Shown here: positions 1 to 10,088 of the stretch, one piece after another
How the letters are laid out: each line of letters opens with the position of its first letter
How positions within the stretch are numbered: position 1 is the first letter of the stretch
Origin: Mactra quadrangularis
Lineage: Eukaryota > Mollusca > Bivalvia > Venerida > Mactridae
DNA length: 64,000 bases
Reading direction: 5' to 3'
Assembly: GCA_025267735.1 (NCBI GenBank)
Contig: CM046304.1
Span: 6,200,001-6,264,000 of the forward strand
Made by a program: the position numbers and the translations under genes
Notes under the pieces: model-generated
What the model was told of the DNA's origin: nothing
Database searches by the model: none
What the model saw: the letters and a program-made list of their open reading frames with translations, nothing else

Positions 1-357
1 CGATACAGTAGGATGACTTCTGCGCAAATCCCGTGTTTTACATTCCTGAGTTTGCACGTGGTATACAGGACCCAATCTGATTGGTTCTTTCTCTCTCGAT
101 AAATCTAGCCCGAGGTGATGGGATGGTGGAATTAACTTTCCAGTTCTTATGTTGTTGTGTTTGGATAGATTTAAGGAATTATTGTAAGTTTTTTATGCAA
201 TATTTATCTTATAATTTATCTGTACATTTCGGCTTTTTACCATGTTGCTTTATCTCGTCGTCTCATCAGTGTTTTTGTGTTCCTTTCTATCTCTGTCAGT
301 CTGTGTTCATGCCACGAGGTGACTGCAGTGTACACGCCACGAGGTTGCTGTAGTCCT
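1..357. other. No gene seen; short GAGGTTGCTG repeat
   Basis: I see no coding signal. The segment at about 316-352 holds two copies of a CACGAGGT-GCTG-GTAG type unit, and a related GAGGTTGCTGCAGTG occurs again at 757-771. The two MITEs at 358-754 therefore appear to sit inside a small tandem repeat. Confidence 0.4.
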
Positions 358-646
358 CAGGCCCGTAGGAACATGGGGGGGGGCTAGTGGGTGCTTAGCC
401 CCCCAATATTTTCAGCAGTTATAGTGATTGAGGATCTTTATTTAATCTGTCACACTAAATTGATTGATACATGCGTGCTTTTTCGGCAAAATCAATATTG
501 CACACACTTTTTATGGAACAAGATACTCAAATGCAGTGTAAAATTGAACTTAAACCTAAGTACTGTAACATTAGGAAAGTTTTCTTTTTCTTAAAATGAA
601 TCTCAACAAATTAGCCCCCAATCTGAAAATGCTTCCTACGTGCCTG
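358..646. mobile_element. Small MITE with CAGGC-type terminal inverted repeats
   Basis: The left end reads CAGGCCCGTAGGAA and the right end is its inverted form with one change (CAGGCACGTAGGAA on the minus strand). A second inverted match, GGGGGCTA, lies just inside each end. The length is 289 bp and I see no coding region. No clean target duplication is visible, because the right end abuts another foldback element starting at 647. CAGG termini are compatible with hAT-derived MITEs, but that is only a suggestion. Confidence 0.45.
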
Positions 647-754
647 GTCCTATATATAAGACCCTCCGTAACTCAATTCACATTGGGACATTATACGTAA
701 CAGAAGCAATGTTCAAATGAAAAATAAGTTACGGAGGGTTTTATATATAGGACT
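647..754. repeat. Foldback element with 27-bp arms
   Basis: The arms at 647-673 and 728-754 are inverted copies with about two mismatches (outer sequence GTCCTATATATAA, inner CCTCCGTAACT). They enclose a 54-bp spacer. It looks like a short palindromic MITE or snapback insertion directly abutting the element at 358-646. Confidence 0.6.
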
Positions 755-959
755 AGAGGTTGCTGCAGTGTGCACATCTTGATCCAGAGAAACAGAGGTA
801 GACTTGATCGTTACCATAGCCACCTTGTGACTTAGTTGGACCAGATTATTGCCATTCAGCAACGAGGAAGGGGAGGTTCAATACCCATTTGATAGTTAAC
901 AATGTTGTCTAAGATCTTGAGCTGTGCAGAAATCGCTCTACACATTTATTGATGATAAA

Positions 960-1696
960 TCTTTGTCTGTAAAATGTTGTTTAGGTCAAAAAGGAACTTA
1001 TCATTTGCACCTAAGTCCACAAAACAAATGGCTTATCTTACCATGATTAGACCTCAGCTGGAATTTGCCTCCCAAGTATGGTCTCCATACAAACAAAATG
1101 ATATATATGCCCTTGAAAAGGTACAGAGAGTGGCCGCCAGATGGTGTTGTAGGCGCTGGAGAAACCAAAGTCATGTGGGGGAAATGTTAAATGGCCAACC
1201 CTAGAAAAAAGACGCCAAGATAATAGTATTACTTTTATGTTCAAAATCCATCGAAATGTTTCTCACATAGAATATGATAAATATCTAACACCACTTTATA
1301 GTACTCATTCACTTCAATCGACAACTAATCATCCTTACCAATACCAAAGAATCCTGTCCTACTCAGATGCTCTTAAAAACTCATTTTTCCCACGGATTAT
1401 TCCAATATGGAACTCTCTTCCTATGGAGGTGGTATCTCTTGACAAAGTTGATACCTTTAAATCCCGCTTGTCAAATTAGACTACCACCCTGTACTTCGTA
1501 CAGACTTACAATTTTGTAAATAGTTTTAACCAGTGTGGCTTTGCAACTTGATTAATCATATATTTATTTTAAAAACTCTGTGTACAAAATGTTTTATTTT
1601 TTTATGAGCACTTGATCAAGTTAAATGCCACCCTTTACAACCTGCCATAATACTCAGATATGAGCGTGTGCAGTAAAGTTAGATAGATAGATAGAA
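960..1696 (+). pseudogene. LINE 3' fragment: reverse transcriptase C-terminus, 3'UTR and TAGA tail
   Basis: This is the 3' end of a non-LTR retrotransposon. Frame 974-1204 encodes the post-catalytic part typical of LINE polymerases (AYLTMIRPQLEFASQVWSPY, then LEKVQRVAARW). A frameshift near 1200 moves the reading to 1237-1479, which carries FFPRIIPIWNSLP and ends in a stop. The 3'UTR contains a perfect stem-loop at 1489-1503 (CTGTAC-TTC-GTACAG). The copy ends in a (TAGA)n tail at 1680-1696, the usual simple-repeat LINE terminus. The 5' part, including the catalytic RT core and endonuclease, is missing, so this is a dead 5'-truncated copy. The clade is not determined. Confidence 0.8.
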
Positions 1697-2279
1697 AAAT
1701 GGACTGTAACAATGAATGTTTAGTAAGCTGTGACGTCAGTAACACCAGAAACAACATTAAGATCAATCTTACTACTTAACAGACTGCAGCAGGATTAACT
1801 TTTGTAGCAGTTAGATCTATCTATTCACCATTCCACCTGTGCCCCTACCACCAACCCCGGGCCTCTTGAGCTGGCTCTGTGCATCTATGAATTATATAAT
1901 TGCATTTGATTGGAAAGTTCACGCCAATAGTATTTGAAATAAATTACCAAAAACAATGTTTCATTGCAGATAGTGTTTCATTTTGAGTATAGTCGATCAA
2001 GTGTTTCCATGGCAACAGTAGAGACAATGTGACATTGGTAAAACAACAGCACTCTCCAATATTGTAATAAAGAGTGATCGGTGATTTAAATGATGATATA
2101 GAAATAATGACATAGCTTGTATGGTATGTTAACTGTTTACTTTGATTTAGGACATGATATTTTACATAGTTTAATCACAGGCTGATGGCATGAAACAGTC
2201 CCATCAAAAATATTGTATACACACACACATATATATATAGTAAAGGTTTGTAACTCATCACCTCAGAAACCTCGAAAAA
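1697..2279. other. Intergenic stretch, nothing recognised
   Basis: AT-rich DNA with a short (CA)n-(TA)n microsatellite at about 2217-2240. I see no coding or repeat signal. Confidence 0.4.
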
Positions 2280-4110
2280 AATGACCTGTCTCATTCAACG
2301 GGCTACGTTTTTTTTCAGGATCGATTTTCAAAAACCGTGCACTTGAGTCCCCACAAAGTTTTTTTGCTGTTTCTATATCTTTGAAAGGTGCTTAATAAGA
2401 ATCCGAGTGATGACACCCTGTCATCCTTGAGCAATTTGCATAATATGCAAATTAAGTCCGCCATTATAGAAATTCCGTTTTTCGCTAATAACTCAATAAC
2501 CAACTAAGATACAAAATTAAAATATGTATCCATACCCATGTTTTCAGGGTCTATCTATCACATGGTACTAATTTCAGCTTGATCAGATCATTTAAATATG
2601 CAAATTTATGCAAATTAGGTATTTTACGAAATACAATATTCGGTTTTGCTATACAAATCCACGTCTGTAGTTTTTACATTGAGATTTTGAGTAAAATATG
2701 TTTATGTTATGCTAATTTTGTATATATATTAAATACAAATATATCAAATATTACATTTAATCAGTTAATAATGCTCTAAAGATATGCAAAGTACTAAAAT
2801 TGCGTTAAAATTTGTAGGATTTTGCCTCAAACTTTACATGGTGTTATGAGTATTTATGCCATTGTCTAGCATTCTGTTGATGCCTTGATAATTTTGATTC
2901 AGCTTCTGTACCTTTGAACAGAGCTGACTCAGATTTAGTGATGACATCCAGTCATCCTTGAACAATTAGCATAATATGCAAATTTGGTCCGCCATAATCG
3001 AAATTCCGTTTTTCGCTAATAACACGATAACCAATCATGATAAGATTTTAAAATATGTGTCTGAACCCATGTTTATAGGGTTTAGCTATCATATGATACC
3101 ACATTCAGTATGATCAGATGATTTGGATATGCAAATGTATGCAAATAAGATTTTTCAAATGAACTGTTTTTCAAGTGAATTTATTTTGTTCAAATTTAAG
3201 TACTTCAAAAAGGAAATTTTCCAGGAAATATAATTTATCTTTTGTATATATTAAATACAAAATTATCAAATGATTACATTATATCAGTTAATGATACTAT
3301 AAAGAAATGCAAAATATTAAAATTACGTTAAAACTTGTAGGATTTTGCCTCAAACATTACATGGTGTCATGTATATTTATGCCATTGCCTAGCATTCTGT
3401 TAATGCCTTGATAATTTTGATTCAGCTTCTATACCTTTGAACAGAGCTGATTCAGAAATTCAGTGATGACATCCAGTCATCCTTGAACAATTAGCATAAT
3501 ATGCAAATTTATGCCGTTGCCTAGCATTCTGTGGAGGTCTGGATAATTTTGATTCTGTTTTTGTGGACAGAGCTGGCTAAGAAATTTAGTTAGGACATCC
3601 TGACACCCATGTGCAATTATAGAATATGCAAATTTAGTCCGCCATTCCCAAAATTACCAATCATGATTAAAGTTTACCTTATGTGTCTGCATCCATGTTT
3701 GTAGGGCCCAGCTTTCATATGATACAACCTTAAGCATTATCAGAGATGATTTGCAAATGCAGATGTATGCAAATTAGGTCTTTAAGTATAGGAAAGTGTT
3801 TTTTTCACTACATAAAATAAAGATCATGTACCAAATTTCGAGTTGTTATGAACAGATTAACGATAATTAAACAAATAATTAAAGACAAAGCATTTAGTTA
3901 GTATATATAGAGTGACGACACACTTGAAAAAAAATCATAATATCTCAATAACAATTTATGACAAACATAAGCAGTATGTTTTTACCTATATGTATGCTTC
4001 CATGGCATAAATTTGTTTCGTTTTATGTCGAAGAACATATACTTATATTATAAGGATCAGATGATTTGGACATGTGTACTAATGCAAATTATGTGCATAA
4101 AGTAAAGTGA
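2280..4110. repeat. Degenerate tandem repeat, ~530-bp period, rich in ATGCAAAT
   Basis: The same block, with CCGCCATTAT, GAAATTCCGTTTTTCGCTAA and TATGCAAAT, recurs at about 2330-2640, 2880-3180, 3410-3520 and 3530-3790, and more weakly at 3950-4110. CCGCCAT occurs near 2458 and 2990, and GATGACATCCAGTCATCCTT near 2940 and 3466, giving a period of roughly 525-532 bp. The third unit is shortened. Octamer-like ATGCAAAT words recur through the units, sometimes as pairs (near 2597 and 3128). I find no reading frame and no flanking TIR. Confidence 0.65.
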
Positions 4111-4878
4111 TAACCCTTGTCTCTATCTAAGTTAAAGTCAGTGCATAGAACTAAGGTATTCTACATAAACTAAGAACATGCATGGCTTATTATATATAAA
4201 TTTTAGATAATTTTAGATAACTTCTTTCGTTGAAATTAGCGCTAATTCAATGAGATACCGTCTTTTTTCAACCATGCGGTAGAAGGCCTACGAATATAGT
4301 ATTTTTTAGGTTGATGATCCAAACTTTATACCTTAAGGGACAGAGAGAATTGACCGGCGACACCGTTTGCACCCGCTTATTGAAATGAACGTGAAATCAA
4401 ATTTTTATATCAACATTTAGTTATATATAAATGTAACTTTGTCTCAGATATCATATTGTCTCTTGAAAGTCTGGTGAATGTATAAGACTTACAAAATGGT
4501 CATACATGTATTTACATAAACGTGTGTGGAACAATCAACATCTTATCAAGATACTAAACAACTAAGTAGACATCACCAAAGATATAATCAATTTTATCAT
4601 TTATCAGTACACACTTGAAGCCACCATACTCGTTGACCACATATCAACAGACATTTTTTCCACGGAAGATCAAGATGTGTAATCCAATCTCCTGATTAAC
4701 ATGTAATATTTAATGTCATATATATCATTTTAATGTATACATTTTCTTGCTTTCAGTACTTGATCAAATGGCACTTACATAACTGTTATGTACAGCACAA
4801 TGTTTTCACATTCGGAACACCTCGAACTTTCATGAATGAATAATAACAAGACTGGAACTACACTTGTACAATGACATA
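4111..4878. other. Intergenic stretch, nothing recognised
   Basis: AT-rich, with stops in all frames and no repeat that I can pair with another part of the window. Confidence 0.35.
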
Positions 4879-4973
4879 ACATCCTTCTGCTGTTAATTAA
4901 AGCGTGTATTCATTTTGTGAATGAATTTGTTTAATGATTAGAAAACACGTTTTAATTAACAGCAGAAGGATGT
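4879..4973. repeat. Foldback hairpin, 29-bp arms, CTTCTGCTGTTAATTAA
   Basis: The arms at 4879-4907 and 4945-4973 match at 28 of 29 positions as inverted copies around a 37-bp spacer. The outer part of the arm (ATCCTTCTGCTG) is the same word that builds the array at 5118-5340, so the two loci belong to one repeat system. Confidence 0.7.
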
Positions 4974-5117
4974 CAGTTTTAACACAAAATGACATCCGAC
5001 AAGAGGGCGTCTTTCTACACAGGTTATGTTGTTATTGTTGATTTATTTCTTGTATACATACATTTGTATTCATGTATACTTATTACCATACCACTGTAAT
5101 GTTTTCTTTCTTCTAAC

Positions 5118-5340
5118 AAACCCAGCAGAAGGATTGATCCTTCTGTTATAATTCAATTCTTCTGCCAACAGACGCAGCAGAAAGATAGATTCTTCTGTTA
5201 TAATTCAATCCTTCTGCCAACAGACCAAGCAGAAAGATTGATTCTTCTAGATTGATCCTTCTGCTGTTGATCTATCCTTCTGTCAGCAGACACAGCAGAA
5301 TGATCATTCCTTCTGCTGTGTCTGCTGAGTCTGCCAACTT
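5118..5340. repeat. Array of inverted CAGCAGAAGGAT / ATCCTTCTGCTG words
   Basis: About a dozen copies of GCAGAAGGAT or its complement alternate in both orientations, producing local palindromes such as CAGAAGGATTGATCCTTCTG. Partial ~56-bp units (TTCTGCCAACAGAC, then AGCAGAAAGAT) can be seen at 5155-5275. It has no coding potential and no typical MITE boundary. Confidence 0.6.
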
Positions 5341-5733
5341 TACGTTCATTATTTCTGCAGCATAAGTTTTAATCACAACGTAATATTAACGTCGTAATTT
5401 TACGCGATATTGTGAAAAACTGAGAACGTTCACTTTTCTTTTTTATTTCATTAAAATGACACAAAAGTTTTTGATATTTTAAAGTCTATACAAGTCTGTA
5501 CTTTTGATTTCGAGACATTTATATTTTCATTCCCATGAACTTTCGTACTACATGCCTGTGAATATTACACGTACATAAAAAGGTGATATTATACACTGTT
5601 TTAATCATCCCTATTTATTGAATGCTGCACTGAATTGTTGGTTTACATTTGTTCTGAAGATTACGTGACTATATACCCTAATAGAAATAACGCGTAAAGG
5701 ATATTAAATGAGTGCGAGCTAGGGTTTCCTGAG
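5341..5733. other. Intergenic stretch, nothing recognised
   Basis: AT-rich sequence without a coding or repeat signal that I can support. Confidence 0.35.
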
Positions 5734-5811
5734 CAACCTGGCTGCGTACCTTTCGTTAAAATCCGAAAACGCGAAGCGTTTTATGATTTTGAGAAGTCCT
5801 AAGCCTGGTTG
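5734..5811. repeat. Nested interrupted palindrome
   Basis: Three inverted pairs nest around one centre: CAACCTGGCT / AGCCTGGTTG (one mismatch) outside, AAAATC / GATTTT, and AAAACGC-GAA-GCGTTTT at 5766-5782. The fold would be a 78-nt stem-loop. Function unknown. Confidence 0.5.
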
Positions 5812-6545
5812 TTTTACAATCCGACTGACACAACGATTCAAGTGATTAGTTACACATGAACATTGCTTGAGAATGGACCACAGTTTACAGGTTGATATTT
5901 GTTTTTATTTGTTCGGGACTTCAGTCCTGATCAAATATATTTACCGTATATCAGACCCTTTCCCACTTTGAAAATTTACTGAATTCAGAGTAGTCCCTCA
6001 GAATATATGTATAGAGCAATTAAAACAGATCGTCTGCTATGACAGGCGCAGTAATACCCTAGTAATCCGAACTATATCTCAAGCGAAAGAATATTTGCTG
6101 CTATGTTGTGCGTCTCAGTAGGGATGATTACGTCATCTTATGTAATAGAGTGGTATCAACGACCCGTCGTTTGTGCCAGTTGTCAGCTTATGAAAAGTTT
6201 GAAGATTGTAGTAAATGACTTTGAATGATGTCTGAATAGCGGACTTCATTTATTTTACATACAGATGCAGTAGAATAAATGTGCATAAATGATACCTTTT
6301 TAGCGGCAGTTATTGAATTGTTTTAAGAATTACCCCTTTGACTTGTGGTGATTTAGTGAAAAAAGTCAGTAGTGTGTTCGCCTGTCCAGTTTACCTGTTG
6401 TATTTATAGGTCGATTGTATAAAGTGCTTTGAACTAGAACAGTGCTGGTCTACTTATTAAACTAATATCACTGAACTGTTCTGTGTGAACGAATATTTTG
6501 TTGGAGCCGGAAATCTAATTCTACTTTTAAAACCTAACCAAATTC
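5812..6545. other. Intergenic stretch, nothing recognised
   Basis: No gene or repeat seen. Confidence 0.35.
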
Positions 6546-6566
6546 AGTGCCTTCAGCACTTTGATT
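6546..6566 (+). repeat. Dispersed hairpin motif AGYGC-N5-GYRCT-TTGATT
   Basis: AGTGC-CTTCA-GCACT followed by TTGATT. It is one of eight copies of this stem-loop scattered in the window (see also 22150, 41230, 50964, 57435, 58631 and 63225). The stem bases vary but stay paired. Confidence 0.5.
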
Positions 6567-7255
6567 ATTCAACACTGCTATCTCATTTTTGGTAAAGTAC
6601 GCAGTTTTACGCCTTTGATGTTGGACATACATGTAGTTATGAACAGTGTTTTAACATACTTGTTCTCGATCGTATTTAATTTGAAAGTAAAACTGTGATT
6701 CAATGATCCAGAACTTGAAGTATTGTAGATTGTTAACGTTGCTACTAACATCATTACGTGAATAAATACAACATTTTCATATTTCATGTCAGTTGAAGAA
6801 ATCTTAAGTTCTGTATTTATTTTCGAAAATTTGAAATAAACATTTCATGAAAATAAAGTAAGTTTTTAGTGAAGACAATATTTCAATGATAAAAAGTCCG
6901 TATTTATTTTAAACTCTAAATTTACGCGTAGACTGTGTTCCATTGAATACACAATTCTTACGAGGATTTTTACGAGGACAGGTTATTTTGAGAAGAAAAT
7001 AATTTATATTGTGTTAGATTTTAACCGATATTTACGGTTGCTTTGTTGAACCTCATTTTTCACAACCCGTGTTTTTCACAACTTGTGAAAAACGCGTACG
7101 CATTTTTCACAACATGTGTGAAAAACACGTTAGCATACAAATTTCATACGAGCATAGAAACGCATTTTTCACAACTTCAAATGTGACGAAAATAGTGTTT
7201 GAAAATTTTGAGTTTTTTTGGTACTAACGCATTTTTCACACATGTAATTTTTTAG

Positions 7256-7684
7256 CTGTAAGTAAGTAAGTAAGTAAATTATTTATTTTCGTGACATGTG
7301 TTATGGCAGTATTACAAACATGAAAACAACATGAGTATTTACAGATAAACAGCCGACCCAGTGGGTCTTCATGTCACCAACTGATTCACATGATAGGTAC
7401 ATGTATATACCATATAAAGTTGAATATATGATATAAATACATGTATATACAGATAAACAGTATCAAGATCACACGTATTAGTTGTATAGTATTGATTTTC
7501 GTCAAAAACATCATCATTTGAAAATTGGCTTAAAAATTCAGTTCTTAATTCAGTATAAGCACTACAATGAAGTAAAAAGTGAGTCTCTGATTCTATAGAT
7601 CCTTGATCACATAAAATACATAGTCTCTCAATTTGTGAGCTGTGTTTCTCTAGATTCGGAATTTTAGGTTGCCCTCTTTTCATG
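7256..7684 (-). pseudogene. LINE 3' fragment with CCHC-like C-terminus, inserted in a DNA element
   Basis: On the minus strand, 7683-7369 encodes a LINE C-terminal zinc-knuckle-like segment (LCILCDQGSIESETHFLLHC). The 3'UTR follows, with a GACCC-ACT-GGGTC stem-loop (7355-7367 on the window), then AATAAA and a (TTAC)n tail at 7261-7275. The copy is 5'-truncated at about 7684 and interrupts the element at 7044-9612, so it is the younger insertion. Its 3'UTR resembles the LINE end at 38940-39088. Confidence 0.75.
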
Positions 7685-7968
7685 TGTACACCAAGGACGG
7701 ATTAAGAGGGGCGGTACAGAAGCGGAGTATCCTCCCCCTTGTCAAAGGTTAAAGCTTTTGTCCATTAAAACAAAGATTTTCAAGTATAATAACAAATACC
7801 TTTGTTGTACAATTGATACTTATATATCGTTTAACTACCTTGGAAACATTTTATGCTTTAGAAAAGAAATATAATAATTTAAAGATTTCATGAACAGAAG
7901 ATAACAGAAGTTCACAGAAGTTTTCACAACCTGTAAAAAGACAAATTTTGTGAAAAATGAGGTTCAAA

Positions 7969-8334
7969 GTTTGTTACAACCCGTTTTGTAATAAAAAAAC
8001 GAATCGTAATAATTATTACAAAACGGGTTATTACAAACATACAAACCCGAATGTATTAAAGTGTCTAGTTGTATTAATTTTATTATAAAATATAGTTAGA
8101 TACTTTAAATTATTGGCAAAGAAAGAAAATAATGTTAAACAAGCAAACATTAAATGTTTAAATAGACACATTAGTTACATTTCGCCATGTTAATTTGAAG
8201 ATTTCGGCCGAAAAACAAAGTGTCATATTTTATTGCAAAACGAGTTATTACAAAACTGGTTGAACATACCAACACGTTAATAATAAATTATTATTACAAT
8301 TAGGGTTTTTATTACATAACGGGTTGTAACAAAC
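7969..8334. mobile_element. Nested inner unit with 29-bp terminal inverted repeats
   Basis: GTTTGTTACAACCCGTTTTG at 7969 is matched by its inverted copy ending at 8334, 28 of 29 bases identical. It is AT-rich and non-coding, with further internal copies of ATTACAAAACGGGTTATTAC. A related unit lies at 19358-19754. It reads as a smaller element or duplicated segment inside the larger one. Confidence 0.6.
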
Positions 8335-9612
8335 GTTGAAAAACCACGGGCGTAATTTTTACAGGTAGTGAAAAACACGGTTTGTGAAAAACGAGGTTCA
8401 ACGTTGAACCTCATTTTTCACAGAACGCGTTTTTCACAACCTGTGAAGAACACGTTTGTGAAAAACAAGGTTCAACATGGCAAGTTGCTCAATACTGGAA
8501 TATATTGCCCGCCTGGAGGTTTTATCAGCACACTTTCACAACAATTTTGATACCATTCATACAACATATGAATTCCAGTATATTTAGCGTCGGTAAAAAA
8601 TCTGACGATGAAATATGTACCTCTGAAAGTGACCACTGTGTTACAATTCACAAAATATAACTAACAATTGACAAATTGTTGCATACATAAAGATACAAAG
8701 ACCTTTAATTTTATATATCGATTAAATAAGCTATAATCTATATAATCTTATTTATTTACGTTTAATATATGCATCTTCCCAACAATTAAAGTAAACCTTT
8801 TTTTACCAACGACCTATCTTACAAAAATATGAAATACTGTAGAATCTTCATGTTGCCATCTATGCATAATAAATAAATATTAGTGTCAGGGCGGATAATG
8901 GGTTATGTGCTTCATGCCCCCAGAGTCGCTAGTTTGAATCCCTCTCCTCCACTTAAACGACTAAGGCTCGATAGAAGTTGCTATGGACAAAAATGTTACC
9001 ATAGATACTCGTGCTGTTGCTAGGAAGCGTAACGTCGGATGCTAGGACCTAAGTGTTTGCTAGAAACATTAGAGTAATTACTATGGGCAATGAAACTGTT
9101 GCTAAGTGTGCTTGAGCAGCTGCTATGGACCTTGAGTCGGTTGCTTTGGATGCGAATCTTGTTAGTACGAACATTTTAACAGTACCATGGGACATTTGTG
9201 CTTACTATGAACCTTAAGATGAATTCTCTATGTGCTAAAGTGGTTGCTTGTACGTAAAGGTGGTTAAATAAGGCACAATACTGGCTTGTTGAAGACCTTA
9301 GGGTGGTTGCGACATCTTGCGTCCATGTTGCGACGTTAATCATCTAAATAAATTATTTGAAAAAAACTTAAACATTAATTTTGTTTATCATAAGATATAC
9401 TATGATATTGACCCATGTTGTGAAAATTGCGTTAAAACTAAAAATCGAAAAATATGTCTAACGTAATTTTCACATTGCTCATTTGTGAAAAACGCGTACG
9501 CAATTTTCACAAGTTGTGAAAATTACTAACGTGTTTTTCACAAGTTGTGAAAATTGCGTGCGCGTTTTTCACAAGTTGTGAAAATCACGGGTTGTGAAAA
9601 ATGAGGTTCAAC

Positions 9613-9900
9613 ATTGCTTTTTACCATTTATGGAACTGCATATTTTGGCGGTATATATATAAACCGCATTGTTGAGTTTTTGACATTTATGTTCGGCTAT
9701 AAGAAGAAAAAGGAAACATTAAATCCTTTCATTAAGACCATTTTTCTATTATGACACTTTATTTCAATGGCTCTTACAATGAAGTATAAAGCATTGTGTA
9801 TAATAAGACTGAATAAGTTTTGTTTTTACCGGATGCATCCGTCCAGGATGAAGTCAATTTACATATTATTGCTGAAGAGTACGCAACGCATATAAAATCC
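9613..9900. other. Intergenic stretch, nothing recognised
   Basis: No coding or repeat signal that I can support. It lies downstream of the sulfotransferase gene. Confidence 0.3.
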
Positions 9901-9916
9901 TACTGTTCTATGTACA

Positions 9917-9959
9917 CAACAACAACAACAAAATGAATAATAATAATAATACCTTTATT
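9917..9959 (-). terminator. Candidate polyadenylation signal and (TTA)n/(TTG)n microsatellite
   Basis: Read on the minus strand there is AATAAA at 9959-9954, about 130 bp after the sulfotransferase stop codon, followed by (TTA)n and (TTG)n runs. It could be the poly(A) signal of that gene. Alternatively GAAATAAAGGTATTATTATT could be the 3' end of a short LINE copy; similar ends occur at 59870. Confidence 0.35.
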
Positions 9960-10088
9960 TCACCAAAATACATGTTGATTTCAAGTTTGTTTCGTGCAGG
10001 TAAATCCAGTACATACAGTACAAAGTTTTTTTTCAGCCGGAAACCCCCATCAACTTGTGTCCCAAATTAAATCTATTCTGGCTGTATG

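Larger units (their letters stand above)
7044..9612. mobile_element. Nested inverted-repeat DNA element with CACAACTTGTGAAAA subrepeats
   Basis: The outer ends are a perfect inverted pair: TGTTGAACCTCATTTTTCAC... at 7044 and its exact complement ending at 9612-9613, 27 bp in all. TTGCTT lies on both sides (7038-7043 and just after 9613), which fits a 6-bp target duplication. Many subterminal palindromes of the type TTTTCACAACTTGTGAAAA sit inside both ends. Further GTTGAACCTC boundaries occur at 8404, with their complements near 8402 and 8479, so the element is built of abutting units. It contains the unit at 7969-8334, imperfect GTTGCTA(T)GGAC repeats at 8965-9160, and a later LINE insertion at 7256-7684. 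No transposase is seen, so it is non-autonomous. TGT...ACA termini are shared by several superfamilies, and I do not assign one. Confidence 0.75.
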
